Positions 62,201-63,321 of a stretch of 64,000 nt of DNA are shown here, piece by piece. Location of the stretch: positions 11,740,987 through 11,804,986 of the forward strand of contig CM055896.1 of NCBI GenBank assembly GCA_029582155.1, written 5' to 3'. The position numbers and the translations under genes are program-made. How positions within the stretch are numbered: position 1 is the stretch's first letter; the number at the start of each line of letters is the position of its first letter. The DNA comes from Panopea generosa. Its lineage: Eukaryota; Mollusca; Bivalvia; Adapedonta; Hiatellidae. A model generated the notes under the pieces. The model ran no database searches and was not told the DNA's origin. It saw nothing but the letters and a program-made list of their open reading frames with translations.

Positions 62201-62780
62201 ATAAAATAAACCAAACGCTACCTAAAAAAATTATATATGAAGTTATCATATTTCAGGTACAATCAATTTGCTTGCAATGCTTAAAGTGTTTTTATTTGCT
62301 TTGTTATTGTATTTTGTAAATAATATGTAAATATATCATTAGAGGGCACCAATGAAGATTAGTTTCAAACTAATAGGGCTACCCTCTTTAAATAAAAACT
62401 TCCATTCAATTCCATTCCACTAATAGCAATCAAATTAGGGTGGCGTATGAATATTTATTTAAGCCCAGCTATCAGTGTATGTAAGTACTTTTATTTAAGT
62501 ATTAAACTATATAATTAATGATCTTTTGTAACAATCTACGGATATACCTTTGCGTAGTTACTAAGTCTTTAAAAGCTTATTTATAATATTTACAAATTGT
62601 CAAAGGCTATTTGTTGGCGATTGTTCGTCTTATTTTGTTTGTTTACTACATATAACTTGTTAAATCATTGTTAGAAACATATTTTGAAGGAATTAAATCA
62701 ATAAAATTATATGTAATAACTTTTTTTATGTGTAGGATGTTCTGACAGGATTTAGGGAGACACATGGAACTGATGTTTAA
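15198..62780 (+). CDS. Secreted thioester-containing protein (TEP; A2M/CD109/C3 superfamily), 28 coding exons
   Basis: Exons 1-28 (listed separately) splice to 3399 bp, encoding 1132 residues. Proteins of this family are secreted or GPI-anchored. They use an internal Cys-Gln thioester to attach covalently to proteases or microbial surfaces in innate immunity. Visible features: signal peptide (about residues 1-19); MG1 from about 20; MG2 starting [11 protein letters not shown] at 128; MG3 at KLPKFDVTL from 223; MG4-MG5; VDESVRLLK in MG6; a short Ser/Gly-rich linker with RQPR at 698-701; [10 protein letters not shown] at 726-735; GCGEQN at 966-971; thioester-domain helices to the end. N-glycosylation sequons: NKT, NHT, NIT, NET, NHS. 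Asn1086 occupies the position of the catalytic His of C3. Relatives usually have about 1350-1500 residues; this one stops within the thioester domain. Every junction is GT-AG and in phase. The superfamily call is near certain; assignment to TEP versus CD109 is not resolved. Confidence 0.93.
15298..15618. repeat. 26-bp tandem repeat in intron 1
   Basis: About 12 copies of acacacattctgacaaccta followed by tccaac, starting some 40 bp after the exon 1 donor. A related, more diverged set lies in the same intron at 17447-17935. Confidence 0.93.
15626..16113. other. Intron 1 sequence, nothing recognised
   Basis: AT-rich intronic DNA between the 26-bp array and the second piggyBac-like MITE. No exon or element was identified. 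Confidence 0.4.
16114..16357. mobile_element. piggyBac-like foldback MITE, copy 2, with a 67-nt near-perfect hairpin
   Basis: TTAA flanks both ends. The left terminus is ccctttacttcatatag and the right terminus is ctccatggattaaaggg. Inside, 16235-16301 forms a hairpin with 32-nt arms (30 of 32 pairs, two mismatches, loop TTA), starting gaaaacagtgcaggaag and ending cttcctgcactgttttc. Two short direct repeats (tatagacgcctt) lie near the left end. It is the same family as 13856-14049 but with a longer palindrome. No coding capacity. Confidence 0.8.
16358..17446. other. Intron 1 sequence with simple repeats
   Basis: Mostly AT-rich sequence. It contains a short agaagcgtca repeat near 17048-17085 and a (gcatt)n pentanucleotide array at about 17209-17236. 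No exon was recognised. Confidence 0.5.
17447..17935. repeat. Diverged tandem repeat in intron 1, related to the 15298 array
   Basis: About 18 degenerate units of the form atccaacacacacattttga plus ctaccc/taaccc. A nested longer period (about 117 bp) is visible: the block ttttgatacattttaataac recurs near 17495 and 17611. The shared accaacacacacattttgac core links it to the 26-bp array near exon 1. Confidence 0.85.
18095..18470 (+). mobile_element. tRNA-derived SINE, group C copy with (AATC)n tail
   Basis: The head has an A-box-like ttagctccgttggttacgcg and a B-box-like ggtcgtgaatttgaataccc. The body matches the minus-strand copy at 14545-14740. It ends in a long (aatc)n tail at about 18345-18465, immediately before exon 2. 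The tail length is likely polymorphic. Confidence 0.75.
18500..18669 (+). CDS. TEP exon 2: N-terminal part of MG1
   Basis: Acceptor tttgcag at 18499, donor GTGAGT at 18670; entry after two codon bases, exit phase 1. Encodes [20 protein letters not shown], then [20 protein letters not shown], then [17 protein letters not shown]. This is the typical first macroglobulin domain strand order (yivl-P followed by v-v-l). NKT is a glycosylation sequon. Confidence 0.9.
18670..20131 (+). other. Intron 2
   Basis: Contains a SINE fragment (19200-19332). A short duplication lies right after exon 2: tgcgcctcaagtaaacgg near 18687 and again tgcgcctcaagtgaacgg near 18748. Otherwise nothing was recognised. 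Confidence 0.5.
19200..19332 (-). mobile_element. tRNA-derived SINE, group D copy
   Basis: On the minus strand the head reads cggtagtgtagctgatagag (A box) and cttcggttcgatcacc (B box). The body includes, on the plus strand, cttgggtagaaccagaactt. Related pieces lie at 6690, 26470, 35545, 39785 and 63590. Confidence 0.65.
20132..20163 (+). CDS. TEP exon 3: 32-bp microexon in MG1
   Basis: Acceptor tgtatttacag, donor GTAACT. Completes a glycine with the last base of exon 2 and encodes [11 protein letters not shown], ending in phase 0. Its position between the TDLPG end of exon 2 and the KVDPTERWG start of exon 4, and the exact frame, support it. It is too short to be found by open-frame length. 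Confidence 0.8.
20215..23245. repeat. 41-bp minisatellite in intron 3, about 74 copies
   Basis: The unit is gtttaacatgactgcgtgat followed by tacatgtggggacgtgtacgt. Variants have cataac, catgcc or a ttgggac core. Higher-order duplication is visible: the odd unit attatactttgggacgtgta occurs near 20361 and 21058, about 697 bp (17 units) apart. Confidence 0.97.
23246..23746. other. Intron 3 sequence, nothing recognised
   Basis: AT-rich intronic DNA between the 41-bp array and a SINE. The stretch near 23340-23400 (aagacaagtgattgctcaat) resembles the interior of the M1 MITE family only weakly. Confidence 0.35.
23747..23940 (+). mobile_element. tRNA-derived SINE, group A copy
   Basis: A-box-like gaccgagtggtctaaggtgc and B-box-like ggtcgtaggttcgagttc are followed by agttacttgcggacggacgg and the tail ggatatgccataacctgaaa. 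The head aligns with 4024-4185; the tail aligns with 28190-28280. Confidence 0.75.
24035..24455 (+). repeat. ~400-bp dispersed repeat R400, copy 1
   Basis: Shares long stretches with 40505-40925 in the same orientation (tatactgcaataagacatca; acattcctgctatgaaaa; gtttg/atttggttttga flanks) and with 37130-37530 in reverse. It is non-coding, with no terminal repeats defined. The three copies lie in introns 3, 9 and 11 of one gene. Confidence 0.7.
24784..24867 (-). other. tRNA-like pseudogene or SINE head
   Basis: On the minus strand the 84-nt segment begins ggtcctc and ends gaggacc, a perfect 7-bp acceptor-like stem. It also contains tggccagttagtccaaggc (A-box/D-arm like) and gtcgtggattcgcgc (B-box/T-arm like). 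The anticodon arm does not fold well, so a working tRNA is unlikely. Confidence 0.5.
24931..25087 (+). CDS. TEP exon 4: end of MG1 and start of MG2
   Basis: Encodes [20 protein letters not shown] through the family hallmark [11 protein letters not shown] at residues 128-138. Donor GACCG/GTAAGA; exit phase 1. The acceptor reads tatataGAAG, a TAG-AAG tandem acceptor, so the exon could also start at 24928 with one extra lysine in frame. The polypyrimidine tract is weak. The last ~25 bp of the exon and its donor are repeated in the following intronic minisatellite. Confidence 0.9.
25062..26048. repeat. ~68-bp minisatellite that starts inside exon 4 and carries repeated donor-like sites
   Basis: About 14 intronic copies of a unit like ccgatttaaacctagagata + ccggtatgctgtatgtcaat + tgatatgaagaggtctcact. 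The first unit is the exon 4 3' end itself (tataaacctggagagaccg) plus the true donor (gtaaga). Later copies keep aaacctggagagaccggtat, which again places GTATG after GACCG. A stray fragment of the unit lies near 35782 (tatatccgatttaaacctgg). Confidence 0.93.
26273..26343 (+). CDS. TEP exon 5: MG2
   Basis: Acceptor ttgctttttcag, donor GTAAGT. Completes a valine with the last base of exon 4 and encodes [20 protein letters not shown] then VEIF, ending in phase 0. The v-f-R-i-x-x-x-D pattern is usual in MG2. NHT is a glycosylation sequon. Confidence 0.92.
26470..26630 (+). mobile_element. SINE group D copy in intron 5
   Basis: Head remnant gaaggattgtgggttcggtc with a B-box-like core, then tttgagcaagacactttatc and atactggttctacacaggaa, which recur at 39785-39850. 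The 5' half of the head is degraded. Confidence 0.55.
26827..26949 (+). CDS. TEP exon 6: MG2
   Basis: Acceptor ttttatcag, donor GTAAGC, phase 0 at both ends. Encodes [20 protein letters not shown] then [20 protein letters not shown] then K. D-P-x-x-N and the L-x-x-G-x-W-x-I pattern are typical of MG2 in TEPs, CD109 and A2M. Confidence 0.93.
26975..27340. repeat. Degenerate tandem repeats in intron 6
   Basis: Loose repeats of gactttggaaactgtatttt gaa and tattttattgtacaaatgaa attat, with variable spacing. Open frames here are artefacts. Confidence 0.7.
27341..28125. other. Intron 6 sequence, nothing recognised
   Basis: AT-rich. Several open frames of 80-145 codons cross 27800-28510 on both strands, but they lack splice context or any recognised motif. 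Only the short exon at 28322-28376 fits the TEP frame. Confidence 0.45.
28165..28280 (+). mobile_element. SINE group A tail fragment with a perfect 14-bp inverted repeat
   Basis: The segment catcaatagaactgggtatg then cctgaaatatgttgaaaatg matches the tail of the SINE at 23870-23935. Before it, aatctgagtagaac (28165-28178) and gttctactcagatt (28200-28213) form a hairpin with a 21-nt loop. Confidence 0.5.
28322..28376 (+). CDS. TEP exon 7: 55-bp exon, end of MG2
   Basis: Acceptor ctgtttccag, donor GTAAGT. Encodes [18 protein letters not shown] plus one base. Joining exon 8 gives [16 protein letters not shown], matching the family pattern F-x-V-x-x-Y-V-L-P-K-F. The frame fits exactly on both sides, making this the missing link between exons 6 and 8. 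It sits just before the 5.6-kb satellite. Confidence 0.9.
28575..34227. repeat. 50-bp minisatellite in intron 7, about 112 copies, with 923-bp higher-order repeats
   Basis: The unit is aagtgtcaactcctggtatg + taagctatcattgcatgtat + gcaaattgtt. Three zones: 28575-29450 with ctactcgtataagctaccag; 29450-33300 with cctggtatgtaagctatcat; 33400-34227 as ~103-bp dimers alternating atatatgcaaattgtt and ataattatatgcgaattgta. Shortened units (aactttagctataaatgcat) recur at 30748/31671/32594, 30939/31862 and 31230/32153, a period of 923 bp. No gene inside. Confidence 0.97.
34482..34566 (+). CDS. TEP exon 8: start of MG3
   Basis: Acceptor gactattttag, donor GTAAGT; exit phase 2. Encodes [20 protein letters not shown] then SISGKVKA, with the first codon split from exon 7. 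LPKFDV is the standard MG2/MG3 boundary motif, and S-G-K-V-K-A is the usual following strand. Confidence 0.95.
34632..35103. repeat. CAC-rich low-complexity array in intron 8
   Basis: A degenerate ccacaccacac/acgacacgac array with a purer end near 34975-35103. It gives long His/Thr-rich frames on the plus strand and Val/Cys/Trp-rich frames on the minus strand, all artefacts. It starts about 65 bp after the exon 8 donor. Confidence 0.95.
35104..36558. other. Rest of intron 8
   Basis: Contains a group D SINE (35545-35700) and a small stray copy of the intron 4 minisatellite unit near 35782. Otherwise AT-rich with no exon recognised. Confidence 0.5.
35545..35700 (+). mobile_element. tRNA-derived SINE, group D copy
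   Basis: Head cagtctagaggttgctgatt then cgatccccagctcgaccc (B-box-like), body attcagtactagttccactc and gagcggttaatataagctct. It matches the reverse complement of 19200-19332 in order and spacing. Confidence 0.65.
36559..36667 (+). CDS. TEP exon 9: MG3
   Basis: Acceptor tactttcag, donor GTGAGT. Encodes [20 protein letters not shown] then [17 protein letters not shown], ending in phase 0. Y-T-F/Y-G-K-P-V-K-G is the conserved MG3 loop of the family. Confidence 0.96.
36668..37671. other. Intron 9 sequence with R400 copy 3
   Basis: Contains the reversed R400 repeat at 37130-37530 and a (TA)n tract near 37247-37264. Two similar stretches, gagcgatttcattggctgaa near 36777 and gagcgatttttattggctga near 36865, suggest a small local duplication. 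Confidence 0.5.
37130..37530 (-). repeat. ~400-bp dispersed repeat R400, reversed copy
   Basis: Read on the minus strand it follows 24035-24455 and 40505-40925: a ttcaaaatgg-like start, a ctgtaataaga block, a tcatgagcatttgaagattt block, then acctaccagagact and attcctgttgtaaaa. It is more diverged than the other two copies. Confidence 0.55.
37672..38072. repeat. 77-bp tandem repeat running up to the exon 10 acceptor
   Basis: Five near-identical copies of tactgtgttggcattccctc + gacaaggtcagagtcgttac + acttctgtataacgacacgg + tgcacatacatgtgtaa. The sixth copy is cut after tactttgttggc, and the acceptor gttttattacag follows at once. Copies 2-5 differ by a few bases, suggesting recent expansion. 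Confidence 0.95.
38081..38308 (+). CDS. TEP exon 10: end of MG3 and start of MG4
   Basis: Acceptor ttttattacag, donor GTATGT, 76 codons, phase 0. Encodes [77 protein letters not shown]-x-A-x-V-x-E-x-x-T-G and F-K-P-G-F are the usual MG3/MG4 landmarks. Confidence 0.96.
39018..39065. repeat. Poly-G tract with (GGGGTG)n tail
   Basis: About 24 consecutive G residues followed by ggaggtgggggtgggggtgg. It is a strong candidate for a G-quadruplex on the sense strand of the TEP transcript. Confidence 0.95.
39785..39850 (+). mobile_element. SINE group D body fragment
   Basis: The segment ttgagcaagacactctatat then ttagtactggttctacttgg matches 26525-26580. No head is preserved. Confidence 0.45.
39965..40222 (+). 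CDS. TEP exon 11: MG4
   Basis: Acceptor ttttgttgattag, donor GTATGT, 86 codons, phase 0. Starts [20 protein letters not shown] and ends [16 protein letters not shown]-x-D-x-D-x-K-P and the terminal f-x-i-x-x-p pattern fit MG4. NIT is a glycosylation sequon. It is the largest exon found. Confidence 0.95.
40505..40925 (+). repeat. ~400-bp dispersed repeat R400, copy 2
   Basis: Matches 24035-24455: cttaaaaaaagtcctatgtg, tactgcaataagacatcat, tttatgagcattt, acattcctgctatgaaaag and ttttttaccgttgaaatcc occur in the same order. An open frame beginning [17 protein letters not shown] is spurious, because the matching stretch at 24130 is broken by stops. Confidence 0.7.
41250..41298. repeat. (CAT)n microsatellite
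   Basis: About 16 uninterrupted cat trinucleotides inside intron 11. Confidence 0.97.
41505..41700. repeat. Interspersed repeat fragment
   Basis: The stretch gagagctattgccatgaccc then ggcgtcatcgtcggcgtcgt, with the following tgcgtttagttgcgtttaag, has the GC-biased look of an interspersed repeat distinct from its AT-rich surroundings. It occurs once in this window, so the call rests on composition and general familiarity only. Confidence 0.4.
41925..42240 (-). repeat. Tandem array derived from a tRNA-like SINE head
   Basis: The first unit read on the minus strand is a good tRNA-like sequence: tagtacagtggatagaatgc (A box) then cacgggttcgatccc (B box). About seven further copies keep only the A-box half (plus strand: gtggagtgagcgaccaacat then tctatccactgtaccacc), each about 38-45 bp. 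Confidence 0.8.
42335..42436 (+). CDS. TEP exon 12: MG4/MG5 boundary
   Basis: Acceptor tttatctaaag, donor GTATGA, 34 codons, phase 0. Encodes [20 protein letters not shown] then [19 protein letters not shown]-x-S-x-Y-L-Q is a conserved landmark before MG5 in this family. Confidence 0.93.
42437..43940. other. Intron 12, with a possible imperfect inverted-repeat element
   Basis: The stretch 43190-43270 (ccgtccaataggtcagctac) and 43610-43690 (gtagctgaccaatacgaaaa) are partly inverse to each other, suggesting a decayed TIR element of about 500 bp. The rest is AT-rich with nothing recognised. Confidence 0.35.
43941..44009 (+). CDS. TEP exon 13: MG5
   Basis: Acceptor ttgtcgttttcag, donor GTAAGT, 23 codons, phase 0. 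Encodes [20 protein letters not shown] then FYT. It fits between the TGPYK of exon 12 and the [12 protein letters not shown] of exon 14, in the place where family members read f-x-v-x-x-t-x-x-l, a-x-x-f-x-y. Confidence 0.85.
44247..44468. mobile_element. TA-flanked MITE with ~24-bp TIRs
   Basis: The left end cagtagaacttcgatggctc and the right end gagctaacgaggttctactg are inverted repeats with a few mismatches, and TA dinucleotides flank both. The interior has short direct repeats (gttcgagctatccgt). This is typical of Tc1/mariner/pogo-type non-autonomous elements. No transposase was seen. Confidence 0.8.
44469..45069. other. Rest of intron 13
   Basis: AT-rich, with an (AAC)n microsatellite at about 44948-45002 close to the exon 14 acceptor. 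Nothing else was recognised. Confidence 0.5.
45070..45264 (+). CDS. TEP exon 14: MG5
   Basis: Acceptor ctatcgatgtag, donor GTAATT, 65 codons, phase 0. Encodes [20 protein letters not shown] through [20 protein letters not shown] then VYENK. D-G-E-I-V-A-D is a conserved family signature. Family members usually have a Cys shortly before the final N-K (as in CFxNK or CxANK); here the sequence is EHVYENK, so C543 appears to have lost its usual partner. Confidence 0.96.
45265..46150. other. Intron 14, nothing recognised
   Basis: AT-rich intron. Open frames that continue past exon 14 (to 45522) lack conserved sequence and are read-through artefacts. Confidence 0.5.
46151..46306 (+). CDS. TEP exon 15: MG6 first half
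   Basis: Acceptor ccctacaaactag, donor GTGAGT, 52 codons, phase 0. Encodes [58 protein letters not shown]-x-L-L-K-x-G-N-D-I is the MG6 signature. A2M has a Cys in the a-x-p-x-s-x-C stretch; this protein does not. Confidence 0.96.
46445..46600 (-). repeat. Dispersed repeat, also present inverted at 63795-63945
   Basis: On the minus strand tttgtcccacaattcatagc, cgcttactaaactatgacgg, caaatgtgctcaaatgtgct and ggacccaatcagaaaagctg follow the same order as cccacaattcatggcaatta, ggcttattaaactgtgacgt, acgtgctcaaatgcgg and ggacccaatcgaaagagctg near 63800-63930. It is probably an old non-autonomous element. Confidence 0.65.
46790..46945. repeat. Short tandem repeat before exon 16
   Basis: About four copies of agtaacagcagacataaaac + atatgcatatactacaga (about 38 bp), ending some 25 bp before the exon 16 acceptor. 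Confidence 0.85.
46969..47070 (+). CDS. TEP exon 16: MG6, end of first half
   Basis: Acceptor atttatcacag, donor GTGAGC, 34 codons, phase 0. Encodes [20 protein letters not shown] then [14 protein letters not shown]. The stretch before D-A-x-x-I-F is diverged, as usual for this part of the family. Confidence 0.9.
47071..48384. other. Intron 16, nothing recognised
   Basis: AT-rich intron without recognised elements apart from short low-complexity runs (for example aataacaacaataataac near 48255). Confidence 0.45.
48385..48442 (+). CDS. TEP exon 17: MG6 to linker
   Basis: Acceptor attctgttttcag, donor GTAAAT; exit phase 1. Encodes [19 protein letters not shown]. It matches the family pattern a-g-l-x-v-x-t-D-A. 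The donor is weaker than most (ca/gtaaat), but it joins exon 18 in frame. Confidence 0.88.
48512..48680. mobile_element. TA-flanked MITE, family M1, best copy
   Basis: The left end cagtcaagcttgtgtaagcg and the right end ctgcttaagacaggtttaactg are inverted repeats with mismatches. TA flanks both. Other copies: 13088-13269 and the partial 61165-61290. About 169 bp, no coding capacity, 70 bp after the exon 17 donor. Confidence 0.8.
49085..49718. repeat. 46-bp minisatellite in intron 17, about 14 copies
   Basis: The unit is gacacaaccagcaaaacaac + ataaacataaccatacagaa + gaactg. The Cys/Val/Leu-rich minus-strand frames of up to 177 codons are repeat artefacts: 46 is not a multiple of 3, so all three frames stay open. 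Confidence 0.96.
49898..50090 (+). CDS. TEP exon 18: Ser/Gly-rich linker (bait-like region) and RKDFPETW
   Basis: Acceptor tgttttatttcag, donor GTAATA; entry after one codon base, exit phase 2. Begins [20 protein letters not shown] and passes through the low-complexity [19 protein letters not shown], ending [17 protein letters not shown]. The last block (726-735) is a strong family signature marking the return to the MG6 fold. The preceding ~45 residues take the place of the A2M bait or TEP variable region. They contain RQPR (698-701), a minimal R-x-x-R. Confidence 0.95.
50091..51274. other. Intron 18, with a GC-richer island
   Basis: Near 50655-50850 the composition changes: gagatgtcggtttggcggta, gaacgacaaaacgccagaac and gtgttgtcgtgtacgc. 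This looks like a fragment of an interspersed repeat rather than an exon. No frame there fits the TEP. The remainder is AT-rich. Confidence 0.4.
51275..51389 (+). CDS. TEP exon 19: end of MG6
   Basis: Acceptor aaccattttag, donor GTAAGT. Encodes (R)[20 protein letters not shown] then [18 protein letters not shown], ending in phase 0. V-P-D-T-I-T-x-W/Y-x-x-x-A-F-x-x-x-x-x-x-G-L-G is highly conserved in TEPs, CD109 and C3. NET is a glycosylation sequon. Confidence 0.97.
51555..51668 (+). CDS. TEP exon 20: MG7
   Basis: Acceptor tgttctgtttcag, donor GTGAGC, 38 codons, phase 0. Encodes [20 protein letters not shown] then [21 protein letters not shown]-x-x-x-L-P-Y-S-V-x-R-x-E is a conserved block. 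The preceding intron is only 165 bp. Confidence 0.97.
51669..52254. other. Intron 20 before the MITE, nothing recognised
   Basis: AT-rich with a poly-T run near 51884-51900. No exon was recognised. Confidence 0.45.
52255..52503. mobile_element. MITE with ~40-bp TIRs, 32 bp upstream of exon 21
   Basis: The left end ggggtcatattcaccgacca + ttcttgagaatattcttaga is the near inverse of the right end ctaagaatattcttaagaat + ggttggtgaataccatccc. About 249 bp and non-coding. It lies just before the acceptor region of exon 21. Confidence 0.8.
52536..52646 (+). CDS. TEP exon 21: MG7
   Basis: Acceptor ttttataccacaaag, donor GTAAAT, 37 codons, phase 0. Encodes [20 protein letters not shown] then [18 protein letters not shown]-x-V-x-L fits the MG7 strand that follows F-N-Y. 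Contains C852, one of only four cysteines in the mature chain. The acceptor has a weak pyrimidine tract. Confidence 0.9.
52647..53080. other. Intron 21, nothing recognised
   Basis: AT-rich intron with repeated caaaaaccaaaaacc near 52835. No exon or element was recognised. Confidence 0.45.
53081..53218 (+). CDS. TEP exon 22: end of MG7 and start of CUB
   Basis: Acceptor tatatttttcag, donor GTATGC, 46 codons, phase 0. Encodes [47 protein letters not shown]-x-v-x-P-x-x-x-G-x-x-x-I-x-v-x-A and the D-x-v-x-r-x-L-x-V start of CUB are the family order. Confidence 0.96.
54060..54240. mobile_element. MITE, same family as 6399-6656, opposite orientation
   Basis: The left end actaaacggaaccgctaacc then caccacttttgtatttccaa and the right end gtaagctgtttcgttctgt match the inverted ends of 6399-6656. 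It is about 77 bp shorter and more diverged. Confidence 0.75.
54704..54732. repeat. Poly-G tract
   Basis: About 28 consecutive G residues on the sense strand of intron 22. Its length is likely unreliable in an assembly. Confidence 0.95.
54970..55108 (+). CDS. TEP exon 23: CUB segment leading to the thioester domain
   Basis: Acceptor attttcaatag, donor GTAAAT; exit phase 1. Encodes [48 protein letters not shown]-x-x-E-G-x-E is the conserved CUB strand. P-P-x-V-V-x-G-S-x-R precedes the thioester domain in the family. Confidence 0.96.
55125..55345 (-). mobile_element. tRNA-derived SINE, group B copy
   Basis: On the minus strand: ccgcaacggtggtcttgtaa (A-box region) and gaggtcgtgggttcgatcct (B box). 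The body on the plus strand is cagtcgtatcgcgacattgt and tttcaagtctttggtatgac. It is the same family as 12520-12850. Confidence 0.8.
55600..55782 (+). CDS. TEP exon 24: thioester motif
   Basis: Acceptor atcatttttcag, donor GTAAAT; entry after one codon base, exit phase 1. Encodes [67 protein letters not shown] (55656-55673, residues 966-971) is the intact Cys-Gln thioester site, followed by the conserved M-x-x-F-A-P. All residues needed to form the bond are present. Confidence 0.99.
55783..56365. other. Intron 24, nothing recognised
   Basis: AT-rich intron with a CCAC/AAAC-rich stretch near 56055-56100. No element was recognised. Confidence 0.45.
56366..56447 (+). CDS. TEP exon 25: thioester domain
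   Basis: Acceptor ttttgctatag, donor GTAAGT; exit phase 2. Encodes [20 protein letters not shown] then ADTRGSLW (final W shared with exon 26). G-Y-Q-R-Q-L[13 protein letters not shown] is one of the strongest family blocks. Confidence 0.98.
56575..61115 (-). repeat. 46-bp satellite in intron 25, about 98 copies, with a tRNA B-box-like core
   Basis: Plus-strand unit: gaccgagctgggcccgaacc + cacgaccatcttgaaacatc + acttta. On the minus strand the core gatggtcgtgggttcgggcc resembles the B box of the SINEs in this window, and ggtctaaag resembles the A-box region of the group A SINE (gtggtctaaggtgccgtctc). The first units (56575-57240) keep cttgtgacaccac, whose reverse complement is gtggtgtcacaag, closer to the SINE. 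Later units are homogenised. The array is GC-richer than its surroundings and has blocks repeated at about 0.9-1.1 kb (57181, 58330, 59203). Confidence 0.96.
61165..61290. mobile_element. TA-MITE family M1, partial copy
   Basis: The interior cctatgctttcagagcaaat + taacctgtgttaagcaataa and the end ctgactgactgtttaac match 13150-13260 and 48580-48675. The left terminus is largely lost next to the satellite. Confidence 0.6.
61407..61572 (+). CDS. TEP exon 26: thioester domain, position of the catalytic residue
   Basis: Acceptor tcaattttgcag, donor GTAAGC. Encodes (W)[55 protein letters not shown], ending in phase 0. W-L-T-x-F-V-L-K-S-F is conserved. In VFNKAM, Asn1086 sits where C3 has the catalytic His (VIHQEM) and A2M has Asn (LLNNAI), 119 residues after Cys967. 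Confidence 0.97.
61928..62011 (+). CDS. TEP exon 27: thioester domain
   Basis: Acceptor tatttattgtcag, donor GTAAGA, 28 codons, phase 0. Encodes [20 protein letters not shown] then [16 protein letters not shown]-x-L-x-E is the conserved helix after the catalytic segment. NHS is a glycosylation sequon. Confidence 0.96.
62012..62735. other. Intron 27, nothing recognised
   Basis: AT-rich. A short tract agtttcaaactaatagggct then accctctttaaataaaaact near 62360 has the look of a 3' retro-element tail but has no partner in the window. Confidence 0.4.
62736..62780 (+). CDS. TEP exon 28: candidate terminal exon with stop
   Basis: Acceptor ttttttatgtgtag. Encodes [14 protein letters not shown] and then TAA at 62778-62780. 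It is in phase with exon 27 and has no usable donor before the stop. It ends the protein in the middle of the thioester domain, about 250-350 residues short of a typical family member. AATAAA signals follow at 63296 and 63316. It could be an alternative last exon, a true truncation, or a chance frame with the real next exon beyond 64000. Confidence 0.5.
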   Translation, partial: DVLTGFRETHGTDV

Positions 62781-62825
62781 ATCGATTACATTCATGTTCA
62801 CGCAAAAAAAAAATCAATTTACTCC

Positions 62826-63275
62826 TATATGGAAAAAATTATGTCCATATAGCTATATGGAGATTTTTATGTCCATAAACCTATATGCATATATCTATGT
62901 CCATATAGTTATTTGAAAATGTTTATGTCCATATACCTATATGGAAATATTTGTGTCCATATACCTTTATGGAAATAATTTTTTCCATATAGCTTTATGA
63001 AAATATTTATGTCAATATACCTATATGGAGATATCATTAATGTCCATATAGCTATATGGTGATATCTATGTCCATATACCTATATGGAGATTTAAATGTC
63101 TATACACCAGTAGGAGATGTTTATGTCCATATTCATATATGAATATACTTATACCCATACACCTACACGGAGATATTACGTCCATATATATGTACGGAAT
63201 TGTTTATGTCAATATACCTATATAGAGGTATTTGTGTACATACACCTATATGAAGATATTTATATCCAAATATAA
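62826..63275. repeat. 28-bp palindromic tandem repeat after the stop codon
   Basis: About 16 degenerate copies of gtccatatagctatatggag + atatttat. The core ccatatagctatatgg is a perfect 16-bp palindrome. If exon 28 is a real last exon, this array lies in the 3' untranslated region. Confidence 0.92.
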
Positions 63276-63295
63276 CTTTCTAAAGTTTCATATTT

Positions 63296-63321
63296 AATAA
63301 ATGATTTAAAGCTTCAATAAA
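63296..63321 (+). terminator. Two AATAAA poly(A) signals
   Basis: AATAAA at 63296-63301 and again at 63316-63321, 516-536 bp after the exon 28 stop and just after the palindromic array. They are compatible with a transcript end for the short TEP form. In AT-rich DNA such hexamers also occur by chance. Confidence 0.4.

Noticed and set aside
62826-63275. Palindromic array considered as CArG/SRF binding sites
   Set aside because: The cores have the form CCATATAGCTATATGG, not CC(A/T)6GG. The resemblance is superficial.
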